Shown: positions 18,724-27,689 of the stretch, one piece after another
Numbering within the stretch: the first letter of the stretch is position 1
Layout of the letters: the number at the start of each line of letters is the position of its first letter
Origin: Marinobacter sp. CHS3-4
GTDB lineage: Bacteria; Pseudomonadota; Gammaproteobacteria; Pseudomonadales; Oleiphilaceae
Direction of reading: 5' to 3'
Assembly: GCF_030053415.1 (NCBI RefSeq)
Contig: NZ_JASGBJ010000002.1
Span: 186,001 to 250,000, forward strand
DNA: 64,000 nt
Translations under genes and position numbers: made by a program
Notes under the pieces: generated by a model
Told to the model about the DNA's origin: nothing
The model's input: only the letters and a program-made list of their open reading frames with translations
Databases searched by the model: none

Positions 18724-19734
18724 TCATTGGCCCCCAATCATTAGCACAACTTTGCCTTTAGCCTGGCCACTGTCCAGAAGCTCATGAGCCTTCAAACCCT
18801 CTTCCAGCTTCATTCTATGGCTGACTTCAGGGCTGATCTTTCCCTCGGAAAGCCATTGGAAAAGGGTCAATAGATCTTCTTTAAACCAGTCGTGGTGCTT
18901 CCTATGCCAGGCGCCAATGGAATAAAACGCAGTGGAGGGCAGCCATGGCAACAAGTCCCACAAACTGACTCGTAAGAAGTCTTTTATTAAATCGGCCGAC
19001 GAGGTTGAATTGTATGAGCCGTAGGCAACAAGCGTCCCATGGTTTGCGATCACTTTAAGGGAGCGCTTGAAGTGGTCTGTGCCCATGGCGTCGAATACCG
19101 CGTTGACACCCTTTGGGGCGTAAGACTTCATCCGGAGAACAAAGTCCTCCTTCTTATAGTCGATTGGCTCGCAACCCAGGTCCCGCAGGCGATCGTGATG
19201 CGAACCTGAGGCTGTCCCGTACATCTTCAGCTTCATTGCCGCTCCAAGTCGCACCAGTGCGTTTCCGACAGCACCTCCGGCACCGTGGATGAGGACACTG
19301 TCGCCCGCCTGGACTTTGGCCAACCGGGTCAGCATTTGAAAGGCGGTTACGTAGCTTAGGATCAGAGACAGGGCGTCAACGTCGTCAAGGCCGTCTGGAA
19401 CCCGAACCAGTTGTTTGGCGTCGAGAATCATGTACTCCGAATAAGCGCCCAGGATAGTCAGTTCGGCAACCTTATCGCCTTCGGCAAGATTGTCTACGCC
19501 GCCACCCACTTTATCGACAACCCCAATCATGTCGTAGCCCAGCGTAATAGGGGGCTTTTGCTTCACGTCCGGATAGATGCCGCGTCTTATCAACGTGTCT
19601 GTATAAGCGGCGCTGCATGCCAGAACTTTTACGCGGGCCTCGCCAGACCCCGGCTCTGGAATCTCCGCAATGTTTTCAACCTTTAGAACATCCGGCCCCC
19701 CAAACTCATACAAGGTCACCTTTTTGTAGGGCAT
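18724..19734 (-). CDS. MDR-family zinc-independent quinone oxidoreductase-like enzyme
   Basis: The 336-residue protein has the MDR fold: an N-terminal GroES-like domain with LGYDMIGVVDKVG and a Rossmann domain with HGAGGAVGNALV near residue 150. The zinc ligands of true alcohol dehydrogenases are absent, so it fits NADPH:quinone reductase/enoyl reductase-like members. It is downstream of the marR gene on the same strand (116-base gap), which suggests control by that regulator. Possible roles are detoxification of quinones or reactive enones. Confidence 0.85.
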   Translation of the reverse strand: MPYKKVTLYEFGGPDVLKVENIAEIPEPGSGEARVKVLACSAAYTDTLIRRGIYPDVKQKPPITLGYDMIGVVDKVGGGVDNLAEGDKVAELTILGAYSEYMILDAKQLVRVPDGLDDVDALSLILSYVTAFQMLTRLAKVQAGDSVLIHGAGGAVGNALVRLGAAMKLKMYGTASGSHHDRLRDLGCEPIDYKKEDFVLRMKSYAPKGVNAVFDAMGTDHFKRSLKVIANHGTLVAYGSYNSTSSADLIKDFLRVSLWDLLPWLPSTAFYSIGAWHRKHHDWFKEDLLTLFQWLSEGKISPEVSHRMKLEEGLKAHELLDSGQAKGKVVLMIGGQ

Positions 19735-19850
19735 ATCTTGTTAATCCCAGCTGGCCAAAAAATAGTCGTCATTTTACCCAGGAGGTAATCGCCGCAGGGA
19801 TTGCCTGATGCGAGCATAGAAAAAGAGTCAGGTTGTGGAAAGCCCCGCCA

Positions 19851-20279
19851 TCAGTCATTCAAGGCGGTGAGGAGGTTCAGTAAGTGTTCTGAGAGTTGAT
19901 CGACTCCGTCTGACCCCAGTCTTTGGTCGATCAATTCGTTAATGGCGGCAAACGGGCGCTCCATTTTGCTCAGAGCAGCCTTGCCTTCTTCGGTGATGGT
20001 GAGATCCCAGGCCCTTCCATCGGTTGCGGATCGTCGTTTTGCGACATAGTCAGCTTTTTGAAGGCGAGTTGTCATTGTCATGACGGCACTTTCGCGTTGA
20101 GAAAGCTCGTTGGCTATGAATCGTTGAGAGACCGGTTCGTGCCTGGCGACTACCGATAGGGCAGCCGCCTGCGCGGTTGTCAGCTCTGCAGCCTCAGTTA
20201 GGGCAGCATCCGCATGCTTTTTAAGCCGATGCGCTGTGAGCTGGATGAGAAAATACAATCGCTTTTCTGACGCTGTCAT
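19851..20279 (-). CDS. MarR family transcriptional regulator
   Basis: The start is taken as ATG 20279 because AAAGGA lies five bases upstream; the TTG at 20303 has no ribosome site. The 142-residue protein has the MarR winged helix: AAALSVVARHEPVSQRFIA, then RESAVMTMTTRLQKADYV as recognition helix, and a wing with RRSATDGRAWDLTIT. A palindrome 40 bases upstream (20319-20332) is a likely operator and recurs upstream of the amidohydrolase gene. It probably represses itself, the divergent SRPBCC gene and the amidohydrolase in response to a small aromatic or lipophilic ligand (inference). Confidence 0.9.
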   Translation of the reverse strand: MTASEKRLYFLIQLTAHRLKKHADAALTEAAELTTAQAAALSVVARHEPVSQRFIANELSQRESAVMTMTTRLQKADYVAKRRSATDGRAWDLTITEEGKAALSKMERPFAAINELIDQRLGSDGVDQLSEHLLNLLTALND

Positions 20280-20318
20280 ATTTTCCTTTGCCGAATCTGC
20301 CAAGGGTGAGTCATTTAA

Positions 20319-20332
20319 CTACATATGTGTAG
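20319..20332. promoter_or_regulatory. Probable MarR operator, copy 1
   Basis: The 14-mer CTACATATGTGTAG (CTACA-N4-TGTAG dyad) lies between the divergent marR and SRPBCC genes. The identical 14-mer is found at 22209-22222. Placement in a MarR intergenic region and dyad symmetry support an operator. Confidence 0.7.
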
Positions 20333-20403
20333 GGCATAGAAGGCCCTTATGTCACAGCACGATGCAAAATATCCGTTCTCAACCATGATCCGGGAGGTCA
20401 TCT

Positions 20404-21297
20404 ATGAATTCTTTGGTGCTTCGAACGGCGCTTGGCGCCAACGCGTTTTTCTCCGGAATTTCGGGCATAGCTCTATTGGCCTATCCGAGCACATTCGCAC
20501 AGCTTTTGGGAGGAATTGGTTCGGGCTGGTTGGTTGCGCTGGGAGGCGGTCTAGTTATTTTCGCTCTCGATTTGCTCCATCAGGTGTCGAGAACAAAAAT
20601 GATGGGCTGGCGGGCTCTGATGGCATCGATTGCGGACTTTATATGGGTGATTGCATCCGTGGTCATTCTCATCGCTTTTCGAGATGTTCTTCCGGCAACA
20701 GGCGCGACAATTATCGGTGCTGTGGCGTGTGCCGTTACGCTCTTCGGAGTGACACAACTTTTGGGGCTTCATCTGCTGTACAAAGTGACGGGGAAACAGG
20801 TTTACCGTTACTGCCTGACGGTATCGTCGCCGCTAGCGGCTAGCAGAATGTGGGACGTAATTTGGGATTTGAAAAGCATTGACCGGTTTAGCGCTATGGT
20901 GAAATCGTCGAGCGTTGTAAACGATGAAGATCCAGCCATTGGTGTGGTCAGGCGTTGCGAGGACCAAAAAGGCAATTCATGGACCGAGGAGGTGATTGAC
21001 GTTGACGAGGGAAAATCGTTCATGCTGCTATTCAATGCCGATGATCCGGACTTCCCGATGCCAGTCTCTGAGATGAGGGGAGGTTGGTTTCTTAATCCTG
21101 AGGACGGCGGCTGTGATGTCTCTGTTTGGTGGGAATTCAAGCTGAAGGCGCGATTCATGGGGCCTGTCCTCGTGCCTTTGTTTGCCCTGGGAATGGATCG
21201 TGACTTTGTTGATGTTGTCACCAACATGGCAGCCGAAGTGACGGGAAATCGTGCATCATCGATCGAGGGCATTCGTTTATTGCCTCGAATTTGTTGA
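20404..21297 (+). CDS. Membrane-anchored SRPBCC-domain protein
   Basis: The 297-residue protein starts at ATG 20404 with GGGAGG upstream. The first half has four hydrophobic helices (about residues 8-130). The second half (about 135-285) is a polyketide cyclase/dehydrase-like SRPBCC domain, with RMWDVIWDLKSIDRFSAMV and the aromatic-rich WWEFKLKARFMGPVL. Such domains bind hydrophobic ligands in a deep cavity. Fusion to a membrane module is uncommon; a sensor or carrier of a lipophilic compound is inferred. It is divergent from marR across the operator. Confidence 0.78.
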   Translation: MNSLVLRTALGANAFFSGISGIALLAYPSTFAQLLGGIGSGWLVALGGGLVIFALDLLHQVSRTKMMGWRALMASIADFIWVIASVVILIAFRDVLPATGATIIGAVACAVTLFGVTQLLGLHLLYKVTGKQVYRYCLTVSSPLAASRMWDVIWDLKSIDRFSAMVKSSSVVNDEDPAIGVVRRCEDQKGNSWTEEVIDVDEGKSFMLLFNADDPDFPMPVSEMRGGWFLNPEDGGCDVSVWWEFKLKARFMGPVLVPLFALGMDRDFVDVVTNMAAEVTGNRASSIEGIRLLPRIC

Positions 21298-21378
21298 GGA
21301 GGGTAAGTTATTGATCTTTATGGCATCGCTGATGCTCTGTCGCGAACTGAATGAGCCTGCTCTAGGCGCATTGGAAAT

Positions 21379-22191
21379 TTATAGAACGAAGACTCTCATG
21401 GCATTGTTTCCCAGAAAGTTGCTTCTCTGTTCTTCCGACAAGCCAAGACTTTCAAGATGCTTCAAGCATTGGGCGGGTGAGAGCATCGGCCAATTTGTTC
21501 CGAACATCACCCGTTTTGACCCCATCCCTTTGAGGAAATCGACAAAACTCGTTGGCAAGCGATGTAAAGCGTAAGCGGACGTATCCACGTAGAAATTTGG
21601 GAACTTGATGGTGAGCGAAATTAATTCGTCGATCCATGGAAAGCCAACGTGCCCACCGACAACCTTAAGTTCAGGGAAATCGAGCAGGACATCTTCAAGA
21701 TAGGGAATGGGCCTTCCTGTTTCGGAACGAAGTAGGGGGCCTGTATGCCCAATTTGCGTGCAGAAAGGCACGCCAAGATCAACGCAGGCGGTGTAAATCG
21801 GGTAGTACTTTCGGTCATTGGGTGGCAGATCCCATAGCCAAGGTACGACTCGAACCCCCACAAATCGGTCGTTATCCACCCAGCGACGTATTTCCCGAAC
21901 GGCTTCCATCGGGCGATTGAGGTCAACTGACACGAGGCCGCGGAATCTCTCAGGTGCCTGATCAATCTGAGTGGCCACTTCCTGGTTGCTGATTAAAGAT
22001 CCGCCGGGGCCGTGCCAGGCCGATAGGATCGAAATGTCGACCCCAGCCTCGTTCATTGCCTCAAGAGTAGAGTCAACGGAAGGTATGACCAGCGAGTCCG
22101 TCTGACCTGTCCACTTCAGAAGCGGTTCTAGCCAAGGCTCTTTGGCCATTCGCTCTGTCTGTATTTGAGACCATACGTCTATAACTTTCAT
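21379..22191 (-). CDS. Amidohydrolase family protein (PF04909-like) lacking some metal ligands
   Basis: The 270-residue protein has the TIM-barrel pattern of Amidohydro_2: QIGHTG, VGGHVGFPWIDE and a terminal FGTNWPM. In active members the first strand carries HxH and the last DWP carries Asp. Here the first strand reads IDVWSQ and the last NWP, so the usual first-site histidines and Asp are missing. It may use one metal or be a non-catalytic or altered-function homologue. A GAGG ribosome site precedes the ATG and the second MarR-type palindrome lies 17-32 bases upstream of the start. Confidence 0.8.
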   Translation of the reverse strand: MKVIDVWSQIQTERMAKEPWLEPLLKWTGQTDSLVIPSVDSTLEAMNEAGVDISILSAWHGPGGSLISNQEVATQIDQAPERFRGLVSVDLNRPMEAVREIRRWVDNDRFVGVRVVPWLWDLPPNDRKYYPIYTACVDLGVPFCTQIGHTGPLLRSETGRPIPYLEDVLLDFPELKVVGGHVGFPWIDELISLTIKFPNFYVDTSAYALHRLPTSFVDFLKGMGSKRVMFGTNWPMLSPAQCLKHLESLGLSEEQRSNFLGNNAMRVFVL

Positions 22192-22207
22192 CGTTGCCTC
22201 TCAATCT

Positions 22208-22223
22208 ACTACATATGTGTAGT
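22208..22223. promoter_or_regulatory. Probable MarR operator, copy 2
   Basis: ACTACA-TATG-TGTAGT is a 16-bp dyad containing the same 14-mer as 20319-20332. It sits directly upstream of the amidohydrolase start codon, where bound repressor would block transcription. Confidence 0.7.
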
Positions 22224-22347
22224 ATAAGCTTAGTGCAAAAATGGCACGCGTTCACGAGCACAATCAGGCTCGTGACGTTGATTGTTGCCTTGAGGGCTCA
22301 ATGGCCGCCATTACCCAAGAGGTAAATTGGTTCCAGGCGTCTGCAAA

Positions 22348-23454
22348 CTATCGCTCGAAGGGGCTTCGCGCCATCAGGTTTTTTTGCAGCTCATTTGTTC
22401 CACCGGCCCAGAGAGCGAGCAAGCCTTCCCGCAGCCAGCGCTCAACTGGGTATGACAACAGATAGGCCCTGCCGCCCATAATCTTCATTGCGCTCATACT
22501 GACTTCTTGTTGCATAGTGGCGGCGAACGATTTTGCAGCCGCAATTGCGTTTGTAGGATTGCCGCCACTCAAGAAGGACTTAATCGCCTCGTTCACTAAG
22601 GCATCCGCAGCCCGAACCTGAATAGCGATGTCGACGATTTGATGGCTAATGTTTGTCATGTTGTACATGGCATGGCCAGCGATTTGACGTTCTTTGGCAT
22701 AGCCGTGCAGGTACTCGCCAATAGTCCGGCTTAAACCAACACAACACGCTGCGACTAAAAGACGTTCGATTGCGCCGCCAAGCGCAAGGGCATCCCAGGC
22801 TACGTTTGCGCCTCCGACTGCGGCGTCGATTGGGACTCTTACATTTTTGAGCGTAATGTGACAGCTGGCGTATCCATTAACCGCCATCTTCGGGATAGGT
22901 TTGATATCAAGCCCTGGTGCATCCTTTGGAATGGCTATTAGAGAGGTGCCTCGATTCATTGGCACTTCCGGGTCCGAGCGTGTCACGATTAGCAAAACAT
23001 CGGCGACCTCAGCTCCTGTCGTCAGGTACTTCTCACCATTTACTTGCCAGTGATCACCATCCCGATAGGCTGAAGCGCACAGACCTTGAACATCTGTCCC
23101 GGCCTGCGGCTCTGTTAAAGCAAACGCGGAGAGTTTCTGACCAGTCAGAAGCGAAGATGCAAGCTTTTTGTGATCACCTGCTCCATACCTTCCCAACATC
23201 ATGGCGCATGCCGCATTTACGCAGATCATGTTACCCAGGACGCCGGAATAGCTGTTCACAATTTTGCACACCTCAGCCAAGCGAAAAAGGTTATCCGGGG
23301 CTTCGGTAATATCGGCAAACGTTAGCCAGCCACATTCGGCTAATTGTTTGTAAAGGGATATCGGGCATTCGCCGGCATCGAGCTGAGCTGCTTTTTCCAA
23401 CGAAACATTTTCATCACACCAAGCGATGACGTCTTCTCGAAGTTCTCTAAGCAT
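22348..23454 (-). CDS. Acyl-CoA dehydrogenase
   Basis: The 368-residue protein, start ATG 23454 behind GGAGAAGG, has the acyl-CoA dehydrogenase layout: helical N-domain, beta middle domain with ALTEPQAGTDVQG (FAD/substrate loop) and NGEKYLTTGAEVADVLLIV, then a C-terminal helical bundle with QIVDIAIQVRAADALV and the ALWAGGTNELQKNLMAR end motif. It should dehydrogenate an acyl-CoA using FAD and electron-transferring flavoprotein. Length is family-typical. Located between the amidohydrolase and a divergent BTAD regulator. Confidence 0.9.
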   Translation of the reverse strand: MLRELREDVIAWCDENVSLEKAAQLDAGECPISLYKQLAECGWLTFADITEAPDNLFRLAEVCKIVNSYSGVLGNMICVNAACAMMLGRYGAGDHKKLASSLLTGQKLSAFALTEPQAGTDVQGLCASAYRDGDHWQVNGEKYLTTGAEVADVLLIVTRSDPEVPMNRGTSLIAIPKDAPGLDIKPIPKMAVNGYASCHITLKNVRVPIDAAVGGANVAWDALALGGAIERLLVAACCVGLSRTIGEYLHGYAKERQIAGHAMYNMTNISHQIVDIAIQVRAADALVNEAIKSFLSGGNPTNAIAAAKSFAATMQQEVSMSAMKIMGGRAYLLSYPVERWLREGLLALWAGGTNELQKNLMARSPFER

Positions 23455-23627
23455 TACCTTCTCCAAACAGAAGTAAGTGTGGGATTGCCAGAAACTTCTC
23501 AGATCGGCGTCTCCGGATCGTCTCAGTCGGAGTCAGTTTTAGGAATTCATGTAGTCGCGGACTTCACCGAGACTGTATAGGCTTAGAGATAACCGGTTTG
23601 CAGAAGAAATCGAATGCGACTTACACC

Positions 23628-25247
23628 ATGAGTATTCCAGTCATTCAATTGCTTGGCTCGCCCGAAATTGGCTTCGGCCAGAACGACGCCCTGCATTTGC
23701 GGAAGAAAAGTATCGAGCTACTTGCCTTTTTGGTTACGAATCCTCGCAGCCATCCCAGAGATCGGCTGGCAATGCTGCTATGGCCTGATGCTGTGGATTC
23801 TCGAAAATTATTGCGCAACGCGATTTATGAACTCAGGCAACGGTTAGGTCGGAACGCTTTGGTTGCCCATGCCGATGTAATAAAAATTGATGATTCAATA
23901 GCATCAGCCTGTGACATTGGTCACTTGAAGAGTCTCTCCGCCAGCAGTGCAAAGCACGCTCCCATTCTTTCTTTTGAAGAGATCGAAAGGCTGTGTTCCG
24001 GGGATTTTCTCGAGGGTTTTCAATTCGCAGATTGTGACGGAATGGCGGATTGGTGTTACGCGATGCGTGAGTCAGTGATGCGGTGGAGGTGCAAGCTTTT
24101 AGAGCAACAAACGGATATTCACCGCAGCCTTGGCAAGATAGACGTGACCTTGCAGTTACTGAGACTGTGGTACAGCCTGGATGAATACAACGAGTGCGTC
24201 GTACGCCAGATTATCGAAGCACTGATAGAGAAAAACCAGCTCTATGAGGCGGAGCGTCTTTACGAAGCATTCAAACGAAGGCTCCACGAACAGCTTGGCA
24301 TTGCGCCATCAAATGACTTAGCCCGGTTAATCTTGAAATTGGGTCAGGCGCCGCGTGCCAGCAATAAAGACAATTTCGCAGCTGCCGTTCCAGAGACCCA
24401 CTACCTGCAATCAAATGGTGTGTTCTTGGCCTACCAAACGTTAGGTACTGAGAGCCGCACTCTGATTGTCATCAACGGATTTATGTCCCACCTGGAGCAA
24501 ATATGGGAAAACCCAGAGCTGGCTCGTTTTTACCGGCAATTAGCAAACCAGTTCCGGCTGGTTCTTTTTGATAAACGTGGCTGTGGAATGTCCGATCGCG
24601 TAGCAAGTGCGCCATCACCCGACGACATCGCACTTGATGTGCATGCAATCATGTCGAAACTGCACCTCAAACAAGCCGTCATTCTCGGATTCTCGGAAGG
24701 AGGAGCGGCAGCGATCACGTTTGCAGCCCGGTTTCCGAAACTCGTCGAACGACTCATTTTATACGGCTCTTCCGCCAAGTGGATGCGGACGCCAGATTAC
24801 AAACCCGCTTTAACACCGCAACAATTTGACGTCTGGCAGGAGCAACTGGTCTCGCAATGGGGGAGCGGGAAAAGCATAGAAGAGTTTGCGCCCTCACAAC
24901 GCTCAAGCATCCAATCCATCAACTGGTGGGCGAAAACAATGCGTCTCTCGTCCTCGCCCGGCGAGATTTCCAAAATCATGCTTTCGATTCGTGAGATAGA
25001 TGTGCGAGCTCAATTGGAGAAGGTTAAACATCCAACGTTGATCTTACATAAAATCGATGACCGAATTGTTCGCTTTGATGCAGCAAAAGATCTTGCAAAA
25101 CGGCTACCAAATGCTGTGCTGAAGCCTCTTGACGGGATAGATCACTGGTTTTGGACAGAGTGTGCCGACGAAATTCTCGACCTCATCAATGACCAATGCC
25201 GAGGCGCTGGTCCTGCCAATTGTGCTTCTCATTTAACACGGATCTGA
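23628..25247 (+). CDS. SARP/BTAD-type regulator fused to an alpha/beta hydrolase
   Basis: The protein is about 539 residues from ATG 23628 (a TTG at 23598 would add ten). Residues 1-90 form an OmpR/SARP-like winged helix: LRKKSIELLAFLVTNP then RDRLAMLLWPD and LLRNAIYELRQRLG. Residues about 90-245 are the helical BTAD (TPR-like) domain. The C-terminal 280 residues form an alpha/beta hydrolase with nucleophile elbow GFSEGGAA, Asp in LILHKIDDRIV and His in LDGIDHWFW. A DNA-binding activator with a hydrolase-fold sensor suggests detection of an ester or lactone ligand. It is divergent from the acyl-CoA dehydrogenase gene. Confidence 0.85.
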   Translation: MSIPVIQLLGSPEIGFGQNDALHLRKKSIELLAFLVTNPRSHPRDRLAMLLWPDAVDSRKLLRNAIYELRQRLGRNALVAHADVIKIDDSIASACDIGHLKSLSASSAKHAPILSFEEIERLCSGDFLEGFQFADCDGMADWCYAMRESVMRWRCKLLEQQTDIHRSLGKIDVTLQLLRLWYSLDEYNECVVRQIIEALIEKNQLYEAERLYEAFKRRLHEQLGIAPSNDLARLILKLGQAPRASNKDNFAAAVPETHYLQSNGVFLAYQTLGTESRTLIVINGFMSHLEQIWENPELARFYRQLANQFRLVLFDKRGCGMSDRVASAPSPDDIALDVHAIMSKLHLKQAVILGFSEGGAAAITFAARFPKLVERLILYGSSAKWMRTPDYKPALTPQQFDVWQEQLVSQWGSGKSIEEFAPSQRSSIQSINWWAKTMRLSSSPGEISKIMLSIREIDVRAQLEKVKHPTLILHKIDDRIVRFDAAKDLAKRLPNAVLKPLDGIDHWFWTECADEILDLINDQCRGAGPANCASHLTRI

Positions 25248-25311
25248 ACCTCCTTTCGTCATCAAACCTCGTCTAGTGTGTTTCGATCGCTGAAATAGAG
25301 GGAGTGTTTGA

Positions 25312-25488
25312 GTGAAATGGCTATCTAGAATCGTGTATGCCTATGATCGCCACCGATATCGTCAATGGATTCGATCACAAATAGCTTATAGTGGAGGACC
25401 TGAATACTTAAGGCGACTGGAGTGCGACCTTGGCCTTTGCACAGGCTACTTTGAAACAGAAGCGAAAAAGTCATTTTGGTCCACATGA
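25312..25488 (+). CDS. Small DUF1127-like protein (58 residues)
   Basis: A GTG start at 25312 behind GAGGGAG opens a 58-codon frame ending TGA at 25488. The product has a basic, Trp/Arg/Tyr-rich N-terminus (WLSRIVYAYDRHRYRQW) and the C-terminal YLRRLECDLGLCTGYFETEA pattern, ending KKSFW, like the LxDIGL...DIExEAxKPFW end of DUF1127/YjiS-like small proteins. Such proteins are linked to stress and RNA/phosphate metabolism and often neighbour regulators. Here it precedes a MocR regulator by 115 bases. Confidence 0.62.
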   Translation: MKWLSRIVYAYDRHRYRQWIRSQIAYSGGPEYLRRLECDLGLCTGYFETEAKKSFWST

Positions 25489-25603
25489 CAATTTCTCTTG
25501 TTGGTCACAGTTAACGGATCAGAGATTGGCCGCCATAAGCACTCTGCTGACTACGTGGGTTCGGTCTAAGATGCTTAAATTGTTCTGGTAAGAGCCGAAA
25601 TGA

Positions 25604-27010
25604 ATGAACAAAAAATATGAGGTAATTGCTGAGAAAATAACCCTCTGGATTAGTAATTCAAGCTACGGTCCCGGGGATCGATTGCCCAGCATTCGCGTTC
25701 TCTCGGCAAGAATGGATGCAAGTATCACCACCGTTGTGACCGCGTTGCGTTTGCTGGAAAGTCGCGGGCTCGTCCACGGCAGAGATCGAGCGGGATATTT
25801 CGTCACTCAATCGGGTGCCGAAACTGGCCTTGATCCTGCTGACACGTCGTCTGATTCGCCCGGCCTGAGAAAGCAGCGAGAGAGTAGGGACCACCTGAAA
25901 CTCACCCTTAGGCACGATCAAGCGATACTGCTGAGCAGCACAACCCCGGTCGAGTCATACCTTCCTACCCGACAGATTCAGAAGTCGCTTCTGCGAGCAT
26001 CAAGACGCGCCCTGGATTCGCTCAGCTATTCTTTTCCCGGTGATGCGCTGTACCTCCGCGCTATTGAGCAGCGAATGACGAAGCTAGGTATCAAAAGTGC
26101 TTCTTCAGAGATCATTGCAACTGGGGGCGCACAAGAGGCACTAGCATTGGCACTAAGAGCGGTGACTCGAGAAGGAGACACTGTCGCTGTGTTTGTCCCG
26201 TCCTCTCCAGGCATTCTCCAATCGATCAGTGCTCTTAACTTGAACATCGAAGAAATACCTTGTGATTCGGATGGTCGGCCGAACCTGAATATTATGGAGA
26301 GAGCTTTAGCCAACCCAGCAATCAAAGCGCTCTGTCTTTCCGCCAATGTCAGCAACCCAACGGGTTACACAATGACGGATCAAGACAAAATCCAGATGCT
26401 ACGGATAGCAAACGGAAAGGGCATTCCGGTCATAGAAGATGATGTGTTCGGCGATTTGCATTGGGACGCAAACCGTCCGCTCCCCCTCAAGGCATTTGAC
26501 GAGATGAACTCTGTGATTTATTGCAGCTCATTCTCCAAAACCATTTCTCCGGGCTTACGATCTGGCTGGATCTTGCCCGGTAAGTTTTACGCTCAGGTAT
26601 CTGACGAAAAATACTCGTTTAATTTTTCGTCGCCGGCAGTGACTCAAATGGCCGTGGCCGACTATCTTCAGAGCCGCGCTCACGACCTGTATTTAAGAAA
26701 AGTCCGAAGTATCTACCAAAACAATCTCTCACGGCTGCGCGAGTTCGTAATGTCCGAATTTCCAGAAGGTACAACGTGCTCCGACCCCAATGGTGGATTC
26801 ACGTTGTGGGTTCGCCTGCCGGGCAACATTGATACAACAAAACTATATCCTGTCGCTCAGGAGGCGGGCTTTTGTTACGCCCCAGGTCAGCTCTTTTCAA
26901 TGCGAGGAGAGTTTTCGAATTGCTTGCGCATTTCGGGAGTACGACCGATTGATGATGAGTTTGAGCGTGGAATGGCCTTTCTCGCCAGTACATTTGCAAG
27001 AACGATGTAA
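25604..27010 (+). CDS. MocR/PdxR family regulator (GntR wHTH plus aminotransferase-like domain)
   Basis: The 468-residue protein has a GntR winged helix (about residues 1-75; GDRLPSIRVLSARMDASITTV) and a fold-type I aminotransferase domain with the PLP lysine at about 312 in SSFSKTISPGLRSGW, an upstream NPTGYT segment and EDDVFGDL. MocR proteins use PLP-amino acid chemistry to sense and regulate, commonly vitamin B6 or amino-acid genes. The target is not evident; candidates are the small DUF1127 gene and the flanking genes. The ribosome site at ATG 25604 is weak. Confidence 0.9.
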   Translation: MNKKYEVIAEKITLWISNSSYGPGDRLPSIRVLSARMDASITTVVTALRLLESRGLVHGRDRAGYFVTQSGAETGLDPADTSSDSPGLRKQRESRDHLKLTLRHDQAILLSSTTPVESYLPTRQIQKSLLRASRRALDSLSYSFPGDALYLRAIEQRMTKLGIKSASSEIIATGGAQEALALALRAVTREGDTVAVFVPSSPGILQSISALNLNIEEIPCDSDGRPNLNIMERALANPAIKALCLSANVSNPTGYTMTDQDKIQMLRIANGKGIPVIEDDVFGDLHWDANRPLPLKAFDEMNSVIYCSSFSKTISPGLRSGWILPGKFYAQVSDEKYSFNFSSPAVTQMAVADYLQSRAHDLYLRKVRSIYQNNLSRLREFVMSEFPEGTTCSDPNGGFTLWVRLPGNIDTTKLYPVAQEAGFCYAPGQLFSMRGEFSNCLRISGVRPIDDEFERGMAFLASTFARTM

Positions 27011-27040
27011 GGAGCATCCTTTTTCTTTGGCAGAGCAGCT

Positions 27041-27463
27041 TCAGCAGCACTGCCAGAAGTGTTTGACGCCCCTGGGCAGTTGATCGAGCAATTCGTCGAA
27101 AGCCTTTTCATCGACATGCTTTCGTAGAGAGTCCGCTACTGACCGAATAGCAGAGTCGGGGGAGAAATTATGGGCTGCTCGTAGTTCCCGGACTTCGCGT
27201 CGCATCGCTTCACAGTCACCAAAGCACCGTATCTCTTCCTCGACGTCCCAATCTGCAGTAAAAAGGGCCCGCAATCCTACCGGCAGAACGGCCGCAAATT
27301 GGATGGCTTGGGCCAAACACAACCTCCTGCGGAACACTTGGAAAACTCCTTGAGTCATGGTGTAGGCGGCATGAGTGCTCCATAGACCTGACGCATCCCG
27401 CGCATCGACGAGAAATTCAACAAATTTACGAGATGCTAATTCGTACTCAAGGGGGACCGTCAT
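27041..27463 (-). CDS. DUF2267 family protein
   Basis: Starting at ATG 27463 gives 140 residues; the upstream extension to 27559 looks non-coding. The pattern AQAIQFAAVLPVGLRALF, a midpoint acidic stretch, then SVADSLRKHVDEKAFDELLD and LPRGVKHFW matches the two-repeat helical DUF2267. These small cytoplasmic proteins are of unknown function. It is convergent with the MocR gene and divergent from the MBL gene. Confidence 0.75.
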   Translation of the reverse strand: MTVPLEYELASRKFVEFLVDARDASGLWSTHAAYTMTQGVFQVFRRRLCLAQAIQFAAVLPVGLRALFTADWDVEEEIRCFGDCEAMRREVRELRAAHNFSPDSAIRSVADSLRKHVDEKAFDELLDQLPRGVKHFWQCC

Positions 27464-27689
27464 ATACTGGCTCTCTCTGATTCCAGATGGCGACACTTGG
27501 GAAATTCTTTTCCGGCGGCCATCGTTGGAATAATGACAAGCTTTTCGAGGCGAAAACATTCACAGAACCCGTCAAAAATACAGGCACAGATACTCGTCAT
27601 CTGTGCTGCATTTTTTCGCAAGCTTTGTATCTGATAACGCAAGGGCGTCACCGTTACCTTATCCGGAGACTCATCTGGATGAACGACGT

